From Bacillota bacterium (lineage in GTDB: Bacteria > Bacillota > UBA4882 > UBA8346), in the NCBI GenBank assembly GCA_023435565.1, contig JAEYRN010000089.1, positions 1 to 32,031 of the forward strand: DNA of 32,031 nucleotides. Reading direction: 5' to 3'. Positions 8,584 to 17,251 of the stretch are shown in pieces. The first letter of the stretch is position 1. Every line of letters begins with the position of its first letter. A program made the position numbers and the translations under genes. A model generated the notes under the pieces. That model was not told where the DNA came from. It worked only from the letters and a program-made list of their open reading frames with translations, and searched no databases.

Positions 8584-9552
8584 TTGACAAACGAAGGTTT
8601 ACTGCGAAGAGTGGGAATAAAAATCGGGCATTATACAAACAGTGAAGATTTAACCGGAGTGACAGTTTTTATTGCGGAAAGCGGCGCCGAAATAGGCATC
8701 GATATTAGAGGTTCCGGTACCGGAACTCTTAATACCCCATCCTTTGATCCGAAATCAGCCGGTAGAATTGTACATGCCGTCATTTTAACCGGGGGAAGTA
8801 TTTTTGGTTTAGAATCGGCTTTCGGCGTTTTAAAATATTTGGAGGAGCACGGTATCGGTAATCGCCGTAGCGGCAGATTGGTTCCGGGAATAACCGGAGC
8901 GGTTATTCACGACTTAGCGGAAGGTAATGATCGGAGACCAACTAAGGAAAATGGTTTGGAGGCGGCCCGGAACAGCTCATATGAAACCCCAATCCAAGGG
9001 AAAGTTGGTGTTGGTACCGGGGCAACGATTGGAAAATGGTTTAAAGGTGAAAAAAGAAAGGGCGGTTTCGGGGCGTCGTTTAAAATAATAGCTAAGGATA
9101 TTGTTGTTACTGCTTTTGTGGTAACCAATGCAATCGGTGATGTAATAAACAATGATGCTTCATGTAAAGCAGAGGAGCGGCAAGAATTATATGATAATTG
9201 TGATCAGGAGGAATTAAATAGGCTGTCGGGATTAATCGATTTTTCCTCTCAAAATACCACTCTGGGTGTTATCGCTACTAATATAAAATTAAATAAAATC
9301 CAGCTGATGAAGGTCGCTGAGCTTGCCCATGATGGTATGGCTAGGGCGATTTGCCCGGTACATACGAGTTTGGATGGGGACATTGTTTTTGCGCTTTCAT
9401 CTTTAGACAGTGATAGAATCGAACCTTCTTTGCCTGATACCGTATTGGTCGACCTAATTGGCGTGGCTGCGGCCGATGCTTTGGAAGAAGCGATTCGTAA
9501 CAGTGTAAGCTATGAAATTAGCAAGGAAAGATGTGATACCAATGCTTCATAA
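8584..9552 (+). CDS. P1-family N-terminal-nucleophile aminopeptidase (DmpA/ThnT-like)
   Basis: The frame opens at TTG 8566, but AGAGG at 8572-8576 sits seven bases before a second TTG at 8584, giving MTNEGLLRRVGIKIGHYT and 322 residues. Family P1 enzymes (DmpA, BapA, ThnT) self-cleave to expose a Ser or Thr nucleophile. The sequence has the GxGTGT stretch, the oxyanion-type GGSIFGLESAFGV segment, GKVGVGTGATIGKW, VTAFVVTNAIGDV, and the cleavage site SSQNTTLGVIATN with predicted nucleophile Thr225 after Asn224. An Asn-Thr pair is also the cleavage site in ThnT, a pantetheine hydrolase; DmpA uses Gly-Ser. The gene overlaps coaBC by 11 bases, suggesting translational coupling and a link with pantothenate or CoA metabolism. 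The family is secure; the substrate is inference. Confidence 0.87.
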   Translation: MTNEGLLRRVGIKIGHYTNSEDLTGVTVFIAESGAEIGIDIRGSGTGTLNTPSFDPKSAGRIVHAVILTGGSIFGLESAFGVLKYLEEHGIGNRRSGRLVPGITGAVIHDLAEGNDRRPTKENGLEAARNSSYETPIQGKVGVGTGATIGKWFKGEKRKGGFGASFKIIAKDIVVTAFVVTNAIGDVINNDASCKAEERQELYDNCDQEELNRLSGLIDFSSQNTTLGVIATNIKLNKIQLMKVAELAHDGMARAICPVHTSLDGDIVFALSSLDSDRIEPSLPDTVLVDLIGVAAADALEEAIRNSVSYEISKERCDTNAS

Positions 9553-10738
9553 TAGGAATGTGGTTCTGGGAATAACCGGTGGAATTGCCGCTTATAAAGC
9601 ATGTGACATTGTCAGCGGTCTTAAGAAACTAAACGCTAATGTGGATGTGATCATGACCCAAGCCGCAACGGAGTTTATTACACCGCTGACTTTGCAAAGC
9701 ATCAGTCAGAATAAGGTTACGGTCGATATGTTTGAAAGCCCGGGAGACTGGGAAATCGGGCATATTTCCTTGGCTAAAAAAGCGGATTTGATTGTTATCG
9801 CTCCTGCGACCGCTAATATTATCGGTAAACTAGCCAACGGAATCGCCGATGATATGCTTTCCACCACGGTTATGGCTACCAAGGCCTCGATTTTGATAGC
9901 GCCGGCAATGAATACCAATATGTATACCAATTCAATCGTCCAAGCTAACATTGAGAAATTGAAAAATAATGGTGTAATTTTTATTGCCCCAGAAACCGGC
10001 AGGCTGGCCTGTGGAGATATTGGTGATGGAAAACTGGCCTCTGTTGATACGATTGTGCATCAAATCACTAAATTGCTTACCCGGGCCAAAGATTTTTCTG
10101 GGCGAAAGATCCTGATTACAGCAGGTCCAACCCGGGAGGCAATCGATCCGGTACGTTTCATTTCCAATCACTCTTCCGGCAAAATGGGCTATGCGCTAGC
10201 CGAAGCAGCGGTAGAACGGGGTGCCGATGTGACTCTAATCTCCGGACCGGTCTCACTAACAAAACCTAATGGTTTAAGTTCGTTTATTATGGTCGAATCC
10301 GCTGCTGAAATGCATCAGGCGGTTATGGATTGTTTTCAGGAGATGGGCATAATCATTATGACAGCGGCAGTAGGTGACTTCACACCCAAATGGAAGTCAC
10401 CCGAAAAAATCAAAAAGCATGACGGCGGTCTAAAGATTGAGTTGGAGAAAACCCCCGACATCCTGTCCGAACTTGGGAAACAAAAAGGGGATCGTATTTT
10501 AATCGGTTTTGCCGCTGAAACTCAAAAGCTTTTGGAATATGCCGGAGAGAAGCTAGTTAAAAAGAACCTGGACTTCATCGTAGCCAATGATCTGACGCAG
10601 AAAGGAGCAGGCTTCGGTGTCGAAACCAATATTGTTAAGATCATTAACCGCTCCGGCAAAGTCGAAGAGTTACCCTTAATGAGCAAATTGGAGTTAGGCC
10701 GAATAATCTTTGACAGGATTAAAGAATTCTTAATTTAA
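9542..10738 (+). CDS. coaBC: Bifunctional phosphopantothenoylcysteine decarboxylase / phosphopantothenate-cysteine ligase
   Basis: CoaBC joins cysteine to 4'-phosphopantothenate and then decarboxylates the product to 4'-phosphopantetheine in CoA synthesis. The N-terminal CoaC flavoprotein half (about 1-185) shows VLGITGGIAAYK, GHISLAKKAD with catalytic His74, the PAMNTNMY motif and LACGDIGDGKLA with Cys157. The C-terminal CoaB half (about 188-398) starts ILITAGPTREAIDPVRFISN, continues SSGKMGYALAEAA and MTAAVGDFTPKW, and has the ligase Lys289 in KIKKHD. The start is uncertain: ATG 9512, GTG 9533 and ATG 9542 are in frame, and AAGGAAAG (9523-9530) could serve either of the last two. ATG 9542 places His74, Cys157 and Lys289 almost exactly at the E. 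coli positions. Length (398) is normal. It is coupled to the P1 peptidase gene upstream. Confidence 0.96.
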   Translation: MLHNRNVVLGITGGIAAYKACDIVSGLKKLNANVDVIMTQAATEFITPLTLQSISQNKVTVDMFESPGDWEIGHISLAKKADLIVIAPATANIIGKLANGIADDMLSTTVMATKASILIAPAMNTNMYTNSIVQANIEKLKNNGVIFIAPETGRLACGDIGDGKLASVDTIVHQITKLLTRAKDFSGRKILITAGPTREAIDPVRFISNHSSGKMGYALAEAAVERGADVTLISGPVSLTKPNGLSSFIMVESAAEMHQAVMDCFQEMGIIIMTAAVGDFTPKWKSPEKIKKHDGGLKIELEKTPDILSELGKQKGDRILIGFAAETQKLLEYAGEKLVKKNLDFIVANDLTQKGAGFGVETNIVKIINRSGKVEELPLMSKLELGRIIFDRIKEFLI

Positions 10739-10774
10739 AAGAAGTTTGATTCTCAATGAAAAGGTTGTGGTGAA

Positions 10775-11887
10775 ATGAAACTGGATGATTTCAAACTGGA
10801 ACGTTATTTTGCAAAATACGAGTTCTCGGTGGAGTGTTTATTGAGTCCGTCCGATTGTGAAAGTTTAACCATTCCGGAATTATTGGAATATGCCGATAAG
10901 GACGGCATGGAAATGTGGTCCAATTTGAAGCTTGGGTACACCGAATCCAAAGGACATCCGGCTTTACGGGAAGAGATTGCCGGGCTGTATCAAAGGATTA
11001 AGCCGGATAATATTTTAGTGATAACGCCTGAGGAAGGTATTTTTATCGCTTTGAATACCATACTGCAACCGGGTGACGGCGTAATCTCAATATATCCGGT
11101 TTATCAGTCTCTAATGGAGATACCTCGCGCTTTAGGCTGTAAGGTGACTGCCTGGCCGTTGGAAGCCGAGAATGGAAATTGGAGATTGGATCTAAATAAG
11201 TTAGAGGAAAGTATTGATGAAAAAACCAGGCTTATAATTATTAACTTTCCTCATAATCCCAGCGGCTTTTTACCCTCAGGTGAACTTTTCGGGGAAATTG
11301 TCAACCTGGCAAGACGGCATAATCTTTATCTCTTTTCCGACGAGATGTATTGGATGTCGGAGCATAATTCAGCCGATCGATTGCCGGCTGTAGCCGATGT
11401 TTATGAAAAAGGGGTTTCTTTATTCGGCCTTTCCAAAACCTTCGGCCTTCCGGGATTAAGGATCGGCTGGCTGGCCAGTCAAGACCAGGCGCTGATGGCA
11501 AAATGCGGCAGTTTCAAGGACTATACAACCATCTGCGCCGGCGCTCCCAGCGAGGCCTTAGCAATTATCGGTTTAAAGGCCAAGGAAAAGTTAATCGCGG
11601 GGAGTTTGGAAATCATCCAAAAAAATAAGATACTTGCCGTGGACTTTTTCGGCAAGTATCCGGAGAACTTTCAATGGTTCTCGCCAAAGGCCGGTTCAAC
11701 AGCTTTTCCGAGACTAACGGCGAATATTCCGGTGGAATCATTCTGTGAAGATGTGATTATAAAGAAGAACCTGATGATCCTTCCGGGAACTGTCTTTGAT
11801 TATCACGGGAACCATTTCCGGGTCGGACTGGGGCGAATGAATTTTCCCAAGGCCCTTGCAAGACTGGGTGAATATTTGTCACTTTAA
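10775..11887 (+). CDS. Pyridoxal-phosphate-dependent aminotransferase, class I/II
   Basis: A 370-residue fold-type I PLP enzyme. Visible elements are the substrate-loop start LGYTESKGHPALREEIA, PGDGVISIYPVYQSL, NFPHNPSGFLPS (the conserved Asn contacting PLP), LYLFSDEMYWMSEHN (the Asp pairing with the ring nitrogen), and SLFGLSKTFGLPGLRIGW with Schiff-base Lys221, then a C-terminal FRVGLGRM with the carboxylate-binding Arg. It resembles the short aminotransferases related to VioD and capreomycidine synthase more than AspC, but the amino acid substrate cannot be named. It starts 36 bases after coaBC with only a weak ribosome binding site (GTGGTG), and the ABC exporter starts 37 bases after it, so all may form one transcript. 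Confidence 0.88.
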   Translation: MKLDDFKLERYFAKYEFSVECLLSPSDCESLTIPELLEYADKDGMEMWSNLKLGYTESKGHPALREEIAGLYQRIKPDNILVITPEEGIFIALNTILQPGDGVISIYPVYQSLMEIPRALGCKVTAWPLEAENGNWRLDLNKLEESIDEKTRLIIINFPHNPSGFLPSGELFGEIVNLARRHNLYLFSDEMYWMSEHNSADRLPAVADVYEKGVSLFGLSKTFGLPGLRIGWLASQDQALMAKCGSFKDYTTICAGAPSEALAIIGLKAKEKLIAGSLEIIQKNKILAVDFFGKYPENFQWFSPKAGSTAFPRLTANIPVESFCEDVIIKKNLMILPGTVFDYHGNHFRVGLGRMNFPKALARLGEYLSL

Positions 11888-11924
11888 TTTATGTCAATAT
11901 TTTTCTGAAAACGGCGGGATTATA

Positions 11925-12728
11925 ATGCGTTTATTTCTAGCTTTTATCAAAACTAATTTTAAAATTATGATCCAGTACAAGTGGGGATTTATGCTTTCAC
12001 TGATTGGCGACCCAATTGTGATGCTGATCAATATCGCGTTATTTAGTAGTATCTACAAACATAACGGGGCCCAATCAATCCTCGGATATAGTCTTTCTCA
12101 AATGGTCTGGTATTTTACCGGAGTCACTTTTATCTGGTATTTGATTTGGAACTTTACTGACTCCAATATTGCCGAAAAAATCATCAGCGGCAACCTGGCT
12201 ATTGATTTACTAAGACCGGTATCGGTAATCAAAATGGAACTGGCCCAGGCGATTGCCCTCCGGACCGCAGGCGTTGTTTTTGAATTCTTACCTGGGATAA
12301 TCCTTTACAGCCTGATTTTCTATCCCGATTTTTTAACTGTTTATTCTTTGCTCAAATTTTTATTGGTGGTGATATTATCATTCACCCTCTTCTTTTTAAT
12401 CAACTTCTTGGTTGGTTTATCGGCTTTTGTAATCCAAAGCAATTTTTCGTTGCAAAGCATCAAGTTTATTCTTATATCCTTGACGGCCGGCGCTTATGTA
12501 CCCCTTGAATTCTTTCCGGAATGGTTTAATAAGTTTAACGGCTTTTTACCTTTTCAGTATATTTTCTATTGGCCGATTCAATTCTTTTTAAACATGGAAT
12601 TCACCCATGGCGCGGAGGCCCTACTGAAAGTAGTTGGGATACAATTACTATGGGCCATTGCCTTGTACCTTCTCTGTAAATATTTGTGGCGGAAAGCAAT
12701 CCGAAAGTTCGGCGCAGTCGGAGGATGA
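11925..12728 (+). CDS. ABC-2 type exporter permease, subunit 1
   Basis: The frame is open from 11856, but the ATG at 11925 (MRLFLAFIKTNFKIM) follows GCGGGA and avoids overlap with the aminotransferase gene, giving 267 residues. It has an amphipathic N-terminus and about six membrane helices, with the cytoplasmic FTDSNIAEKIISGNLAIDLLRP segment typical of the PF06182-type ABC-2 permeases (formerly DUF990). Such permeases work as a heteromeric pair with one NatA-like ATPase to export small molecules, drugs or lipids. The stop codon overlaps the ribosome binding region of the next permease, so the pair is tightly coupled. The cargo is unknown. Confidence 0.87.
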   Translation: MRLFLAFIKTNFKIMIQYKWGFMLSLIGDPIVMLINIALFSSIYKHNGAQSILGYSLSQMVWYFTGVTFIWYLIWNFTDSNIAEKIISGNLAIDLLRPVSVIKMELAQAIALRTAGVVFEFLPGIILYSLIFYPDFLTVYSLLKFLLVVILSFTLFFLINFLVGLSAFVIQSNFSLQSIKFILISLTAGAYVPLEFFPEWFNKFNGFLPFQYIFYWPIQFFLNMEFTHGAEALLKVVGIQLLWAIALYLLCKYLWRKAIRKFGAVGG

Positions 12729-12731
12729 TTG

Positions 12732-13526
12732 ATGAAGACTTTAATCAATTTATTTAGGCTCTTTTTCTTTAATTGTAAAATCAGGCTTGCCCGGAGCATT
12801 GAGTTTAGGTTTGATTTCTTTTTAGGTGTATTTGTCGCTCTAAGTTTATCAGCGATTGGTCCCTTGGTCCAGTATTTGATTTTTACCCGTACCAATGGCT
12901 ATCCCGGTTGGAATATCGACCAAATCGTCTTATTTCAAGGGGTACTCTTGTTATGGCTCGGTTTAAAGGATACAATCTTTGGGGACCTGCGGAATAACGT
13001 TCAAAATTTAGTCCGTAAAGGGGAATTTGATCGGCTACTTCTCAAACCTTATCCACCGATTGGGATTATCCTGACAGGCGGGTTTTACTATTACGGAATC
13101 GGTACTGTTATTGCCGGTATGGTCGTTATTGCTTATGCAATCAATAAAATGCAATTGATGATTAATCTAGGTCAATTAGGTTGGTTTTTCCTATTCTTAA
13201 TTGCCGGACTCATCCTATATATGGGATTCATGGTCTTGTTCTGTACTTTGGTAGTCATCTTTGTCTTCACCTTCAGGGCCGGTGAAATCCTGGATAAAAT
13301 ATTGCGGTTCTCGGAATTTCCTTTGGAGATTTTTCCCCGCTTGACCAGAGTAGTATTTATTACAGTGCTTCCCTTTGCTGTTTGGATTTACTTTCCGGCC
13401 CAGACATTGCTTGGCAGGTTAGAAATCAAGGGCTTACTGGGAGTGGTTTTTAGTATCCTCGTCTTTTGGATTAATTTGAAATTATGGAATTGGGGTTTAA
13501 AAAAATACACGAGCGCGGGTGGATGA
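12732..13526 (+). CDS. ABC-2 type exporter permease, subunit 2
   Basis: GGAGG at 12720-12724, inside the last codons of subunit 1, lies seven bases before ATG 12732; a TTG at 12729 is in frame but less likely. The 264-residue product has about six membrane helices. An N-terminal RSIEFRFDFFLG stretch and the DLRNNVQNLVRKGEFDRLLLKPYPP loop match the second-subunit type of the PF06182-like family. The GEFDRLLLKP motif corresponds to the SGNLAIDLLRP loop of its partner, supporting a heterodimer derived from a common ancestor. The ATPase start codon follows the TGA stop by one base. Confidence 0.87.
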   Translation: MKTLINLFRLFFFNCKIRLARSIEFRFDFFLGVFVALSLSAIGPLVQYLIFTRTNGYPGWNIDQIVLFQGVLLLWLGLKDTIFGDLRNNVQNLVRKGEFDRLLLKPYPPIGIILTGGFYYYGIGTVIAGMVVIAYAINKMQLMINLGQLGWFFLFLIAGLILYMGFMVLFCTLVVIFVFTFRAGEILDKILRFSEFPLEIFPRLTRVVFITVLPFAVWIYFPAQTLLGRLEIKGLLGVVFSILVFWINLKLWNWGLKKYTSAGG

Positions 13527-13527
13527 G

Positions 13528-14511
13528 ATGGCTGAAAATATTATTAGTGTTACCGGACTTAAAAAAGTCTATAAGGTTAATCAAAGGGAAAAAGAAGGAT
13601 TGTTACCGGCACTTAAATCATTGGTGAAAAGAGAGTATAAATATGTTAATGCCGTTGACGGCATCAATTTTCAGGTTGAAAACGGAGAGATCAGGGCCTT
13701 GATCGGGCCTAACGGCGCCGGGAAATCAACTACTATTAAAATGCTCTGCGGCATTCTTTACCCTACCGAAGGCGAAGTACGGGTAATAGGTTATACTCCT
13801 TGGCTCGAAAGAGAGGATTACGTTAGGAACATCGGAGCGGTCTTCGGTCAGAAATCGCAATTGATCTGGGAATTGCCGGCCATCGATACTTTTGCCTTAA
13901 GTAAGGAGATGTACCGGATCCCGGAGCAAAAATACCGGGACAATCTGGAGTATTTTAAGGAATTGTTGCAGATCGGGGAAGTAATTAAAAAACCCGTCCG
14001 ACAGCTTTCTTTGGGCGAAAGGATGAAATGTGAGTTGGTCTGCGCGTTGCTTCACGAGCCGCGGCTGGTCTTTTTGGATGAACCAACCATTGGGCTGGAC
14101 ATTATTTCGAAGGATACTATCAGAAACTTTATTAAAAAGGCTAACCGGGATAAAAAAATTACTTTTATCGTTACCACTCACGATTTGGATGATATAGAGA
14201 ATCTCTGCGAAAAAATCACTATCATTAATTACGGTAAAATAGTTTTTGACGATTACTTAGCCAAACTGACGAACTTTTATTCCAATAAAAAATTAATCGA
14301 AGTTAAATTTCGAGAACAAGTCAGCCCGGAGAAACTAAAAGGTTTTCATGTAGTTACGTTCGACTCATTTTCGGCCAATATTGAAGTGGAATTGGCCGGA
14401 AAAGACTTGCAGTCCGAAGTTGCAAAGATATTCGGCACTTTACCGGTCCATGATATTAATATCAGCAATATTCCAATTGAAGAGGTTATTAAACAAATTT
14501 ATCGCGAATGA
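13528..14511 (+). CDS. ABC transporter ATP-binding protein (NatA-like exporter ATPase)
   Basis: The ATG at 13528 is chosen over the in-frame GTG at 13519; it follows the permease stop (13524-13526) directly, with GGTGG upstream, giving 327 residues. Motifs are Walker A GPNGAGKST, Q-loop VFGQKSQ, signature LSLGERMKCEL (LSLGE replacing LSGGQ, as usual in this subfamily), Walker B LVFLDEPTIGLD and the TTHD switch His. An extended N-terminal loop (KEGLLPALKSLVKREYK) before the Walker A is characteristic of ATPases paired with PF06182-type permeases. After the nucleotide-binding domain, about residues 250-327 form a C-terminal regulatory domain. With the two permeases it makes a complete exporter; the substrate is not indicated by neighbours. 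Confidence 0.93.
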   Translation: MAENIISVTGLKKVYKVNQREKEGLLPALKSLVKREYKYVNAVDGINFQVENGEIRALIGPNGAGKSTTIKMLCGILYPTEGEVRVIGYTPWLEREDYVRNIGAVFGQKSQLIWELPAIDTFALSKEMYRIPEQKYRDNLEYFKELLQIGEVIKKPVRQLSLGERMKCELVCALLHEPRLVFLDEPTIGLDIISKDTIRNFIKKANRDKKITFIVTTHDLDDIENLCEKITIINYGKIVFDDYLAKLTNFYSNKKLIEVKFREQVSPEKLKGFHVVTFDSFSANIEVELAGKDLQSEVAKIFGTLPVHDINISNIPIEEVIKQIYRE

Positions 14512-14600
14512 AGAGGTTGATATTTGTTATGTAAACCTAATCTCCTTTAAGATCCTTAAATTTGCTCAGTTATGCTCATTTTTAGTTGAGTATCCTCGAG

Positions 14601-14629
14601 TAGACAGTTTGGTAAACCCCTGGTATAAT
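14601..14629 (+). promoter_or_regulatory. Sigma-A promoter, extended -10, upstream of the SleB-type hydrolase
   Basis: TAGACA (14601-14606, five of six matches) and a perfect TATAAT (14624-14629) have the ideal 17-base spacing, and TGG precedes the -10 as an extended element. Transcription should start near 14636, about 88 bases before the start codon. Confidence 0.8.
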
Positions 14630-14723
14630 CCATTAAGCGATACAGCCCCTCATGGACCCGATATCCCAACCGGCTCCGCGAAAAGCATTGGGTAAGATAC
14701 CGAGAACAGAAAGGGGAAATGTA

Positions 14724-15341
14724 ATGAAACTGAAAAAAAGGATTATTGCGGGATTGGTTACTTTTACCGTACTATGCGCCGGAGTCATGCCTTACGCTTC
14801 ACCGGCAATGGCTTGGACATACCGGATTGAGAGTGGCGATTCCCTATTTAAGCTATCGAAAGAGTTCGGTTCAAAAGTAGATACGTTACAGAAAGCAAAC
14901 GGATTAAAATCTGATTTGATTTTAACCGGTAAGAAACTTTGGATTCCGGATACCGAAGCCAAACCAATGCAAAATTCGCGGGGCCAAAACGACCTTTACT
15001 TGCTGGCAAGGTTAATCAGCGGTGAAGTACGGGGTGAGTCTTATCAGGGACAGGTGGCCGTGGGCGCGGTAATCATGAACCGGCTGAACAGCAATGATTT
15101 TCCGAGTACAATTGTCGGTAATGTTTATAAGAAAGGCGAGTTTGAATCCGTTTCCAACGGGCAAATTTGGGGAACGGTAACGGAGTCGGCATTAAAAGCG
15201 GCGAAGGCTGCAATTTCCGGAGAGGATCCAACCGGAGGAGCGCTTTACTTTTATAATCCGGGCAAAGTGCATTCTAAAACCAATTGGATCTGGAGCCGTC
15301 AGGTAACTGGCAGAATAGGGTTGCATGTTTTTGCCATCTAA
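14724..15341 (+). CDS. Secreted LysM + SleB-type cell wall hydrolase
   Basis: The ATG at 14724 is chosen because AAGGGG lies at 14711-14716 and MKLKKRIIAGLVTFTVL starts a clear signal peptide, cleaved near ASPAMA; the frame opens further upstream at 14652. The mature protein has one LysM peptidoglycan-binding repeat (WTYRIESGDSLFKLSKEF to LWIPDT, about residues 31-75) and a Hydrolase_2/SleB domain (about 88-205) with LARLISGEVRGESYQGQ, carrying the catalytic Glu, then AVGAVIMNRL and the YFYNP motif. SleB enzymes are lytic transglycosylases of muramic-lactam cortex during spore germination. Total length is 205 residues. A partner ypeB gene is not adjacent. A near-consensus sigma-A promoter suggests vegetative expression, so a general wall role is possible. 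Confidence 0.9.
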   Translation: MKLKKRIIAGLVTFTVLCAGVMPYASPAMAWTYRIESGDSLFKLSKEFGSKVDTLQKANGLKSDLILTGKKLWIPDTEAKPMQNSRGQNDLYLLARLISGEVRGESYQGQVAVGAVIMNRLNSNDFPSTIVGNVYKKGEFESVSNGQIWGTVTESALKAAKAAISGEDPTGGALYFYNPGKVHSKTNWIWSRQVTGRIGLHVFAI

Positions 15342-15344
15342 ATC

Positions 15345-15374
15345 AAGGGAGGCGACTGAGGGTTGCCTCCTTTT
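15345..15374 (+). terminator. Rho-independent terminator
   Basis: AAGGGAGGCGAC (15345-15356) pairs with GTTGCCTCCTTT (15362-15373), with two G-U pairs and a TGAGG loop, ending in T residues. It begins three bases after the SleB-type stop codon. Confidence 0.88.
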
Positions 15375-15634
15375 CCAATGTTATTAGTATTTTAAAGTTA
15401 AAATTGGCCTAAGAATAGTTCGAAAAAAGCAGGAATTATTATTACCAGCTAGAATCTATTAAAAATTATTGTTCATAAATCCATACCAGATCAGTTTGTT
15501 TTATTCAGGCTTTGATAACCAGAGAAGCCGATGGGGGAGGTTTTCTTCAACGACTTCTTTTTCATTTCATATTTATAGTATTTGTTCAACTTTTAATAGT
15601 ATATTGATTGCTAATAACCGAAGAGAGGTTGATT

Positions 15635-17248
15635 ATGCATTCATTAGCGGTCCTTATCGGTTTGGCCGGAGGCTTAGGTCTTTTTAGTTTCGGGATGCAG
15701 ATGTGTTCCGAAGGTTTAAAAAAAATGGCGGCTCGACGCTTCAAACATCTTATTAAAACTTTAACTTCCAATCCGATCTTTGCATTGTTTGTGGGGGCCA
15801 TTGTGACCATCGGTTTTCAGAGCAGCAGCGCCACCTCTGCTCTGGTTGTCGGTTTTGTAAGCGCTAAGATGATGGCATTGTCTCAGGCCCTTGGAGTATT
15901 GCTTGGTTCGTCAATCGGCGCTTCTTTTACCGCCCAGTTAATTGCTTTTAAAACTACCGATTTGGCTTTGATTCTGCTTTTTTGCGGGGCTTATCTCTAT
16001 ATTTTTTCTAAGTATTCCAACCGCCGAAGTTTAGGTCAGGCAATAATCGGTTTGGGATTAATTTTCTATGGAATGTCGGTTATGACCGCTTCTATGGCTC
16101 CGGTACGGGATTATCCGATTGTAGTGAATTCTCTGGTCCGATTACAACAATACCCGATCTTGGAGTTTCTTGTTGGTTTGATTGTTACGGCATTGATTCA
16201 GTCTAGTCCGGTTTTCTTGGCGTTATTGATGAGTTTGGCCAGCCAAAACTTGATTGGCCCTTTATCGATAGTACCATTTGTTTTAGGATCCCATTTGGGG
16301 GGGACTGTTACTGGGGTCATTTCAAGTATCGGGGCTCCGGGAAGGGACGCTAAACGGGCTGCTTTGGCAAATTTCTTTTATAAACTAGTAAATGGTTTGG
16401 TGTTTCTCCCTTTTTATCGTCCGCTTACCAATTTAATGCTCGGTAGTTCTCCCGATTTTAGCAGGCAAATTGCTAATTGTCACACATTTTTTTCATTGGC
16501 GATGGCAGCCGGGTTTTTACCATTTACCCAATCCGTATCGAAGTTCATAAAAAAAATTATCCCCGACCGGAAAGAAGGATTGGGCCAAGCTATCTATTTG
16601 GATCAGAACTTATTAGCCGTACCTGAAGTAGCCCTTGATCAAGCGCATCGCCAGACATTGGAAATGGGTGAAATTGTCTCAGTAGAAATGTTGAATCGGG
16701 TGGTCCCGCTTCTCAAGTATGGAAATGATGAAAGTCTTGACCGGATTGCCGAGGTTGAAAAAGCAATCGACTCGTTATACAAACAGATTAGTAAGTATGT
16801 GGCTAGTCTTGGTAATAGTGACCTCCAAGAAGACTTAATGACAAAAAGTATTCAGATTCTTTATGTAGCCAATGATTTGGAACATATCGGGGATATTATC
16901 GAGAACATTGGTCAACAAGCCCGAAAATTGAGTATTGAAGATCTGGAGTTTTCGGAAGAAGGTTTAAATGAGATCGAAAATATTTTTAACAAGACCTTGA
17001 ACAACTTTAAGCTGGCCCTTAAATCTTTTGAAACAATGGACCCAGCAGTAGCAATCAATGTTATAAAAGAACATCCCCTGATTCAGCGGTTTGAAAAAGA
17101 ACTTCGTTATAACCATTTTGACCGGATGCAATGTGGTAATGCCAAGACTGTTGCCACTACTTCGATTCATTTGGATTTGATCGAAAGCATTTTAAGAATA
17201 GAAATGCATACAATGAATATTGCCCAATGTGTAATGGGGATAGTCTAA
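15635..17248 (+). CDS. Na+/phosphate cotransporter family protein with PhoU-like tail
   Basis: AGAGAGG just upstream supports ATG 15635; the frame opens at TTG 15608. The 537-residue protein has two inverted Na_Pi_cotrans halves. The first has LFSFGMQMCSEGLKKM and the substrate motif GFQSSSATSALVVGFV; the second has LIQSSPVFLALLMSLAS. Repeated GSS/GSH-LGGT loops (LLGSSIGASFTAQ, VLGSHLGGTVTGV) match the NptA/YjbB type, which moves inorganic phosphate with sodium. About residues 325-537 form a cytoplasmic PhoU-like helical domain with paired EVEKAIDSLY and YVANDLEHIGDIIENI motifs. A free-standing phoU follows 62 bases downstream, as is common for this transporter family in Bacillota. Direction of phosphate movement is not certain. 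Confidence 0.92.
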   Translation: MHSLAVLIGLAGGLGLFSFGMQMCSEGLKKMAARRFKHLIKTLTSNPIFALFVGAIVTIGFQSSSATSALVVGFVSAKMMALSQALGVLLGSSIGASFTAQLIAFKTTDLALILLFCGAYLYIFSKYSNRRSLGQAIIGLGLIFYGMSVMTASMAPVRDYPIVVNSLVRLQQYPILEFLVGLIVTALIQSSPVFLALLMSLASQNLIGPLSIVPFVLGSHLGGTVTGVISSIGAPGRDAKRAALANFFYKLVNGLVFLPFYRPLTNLMLGSSPDFSRQIANCHTFFSLAMAAGFLPFTQSVSKFIKKIIPDRKEGLGQAIYLDQNLLAVPEVALDQAHRQTLEMGEIVSVEMLNRVVPLLKYGNDESLDRIAEVEKAIDSLYKQISKYVASLGNSDLQEDLMTKSIQILYVANDLEHIGDIIENIGQQARKLSIEDLEFSEEGLNEIENIFNKTLNNFKLALKSFETMDPAVAINVIKEHPLIQRFEKELRYNHFDRMQCGNAKTVATTSIHLDLIESILRIEMHTMNIAQCVMGIV

Positions 17249-17251
17249 AGT

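Noticed and set aside
9706..9951. 81-residue minus-strand ORF inside coaBC
   Set aside because: It is a shadow of the strongly conserved coaBC frame. The same applies to the other antisense frames inside the kinase, topoisomerase, flotillin and htpG genes.
15600..15605. TATATT as -10 of the Na/Pi transporter gene
   Set aside because: The nearest -35-like TTGTTC is only 12 bases away, too close for a sigma-A promoter.
15469..15687. 72-residue plus-strand ORF before the Na/Pi transporter
   Set aside because: It overlaps the transporter start in another frame, has no ribosome binding site and low-complexity composition with no recognisable domain.
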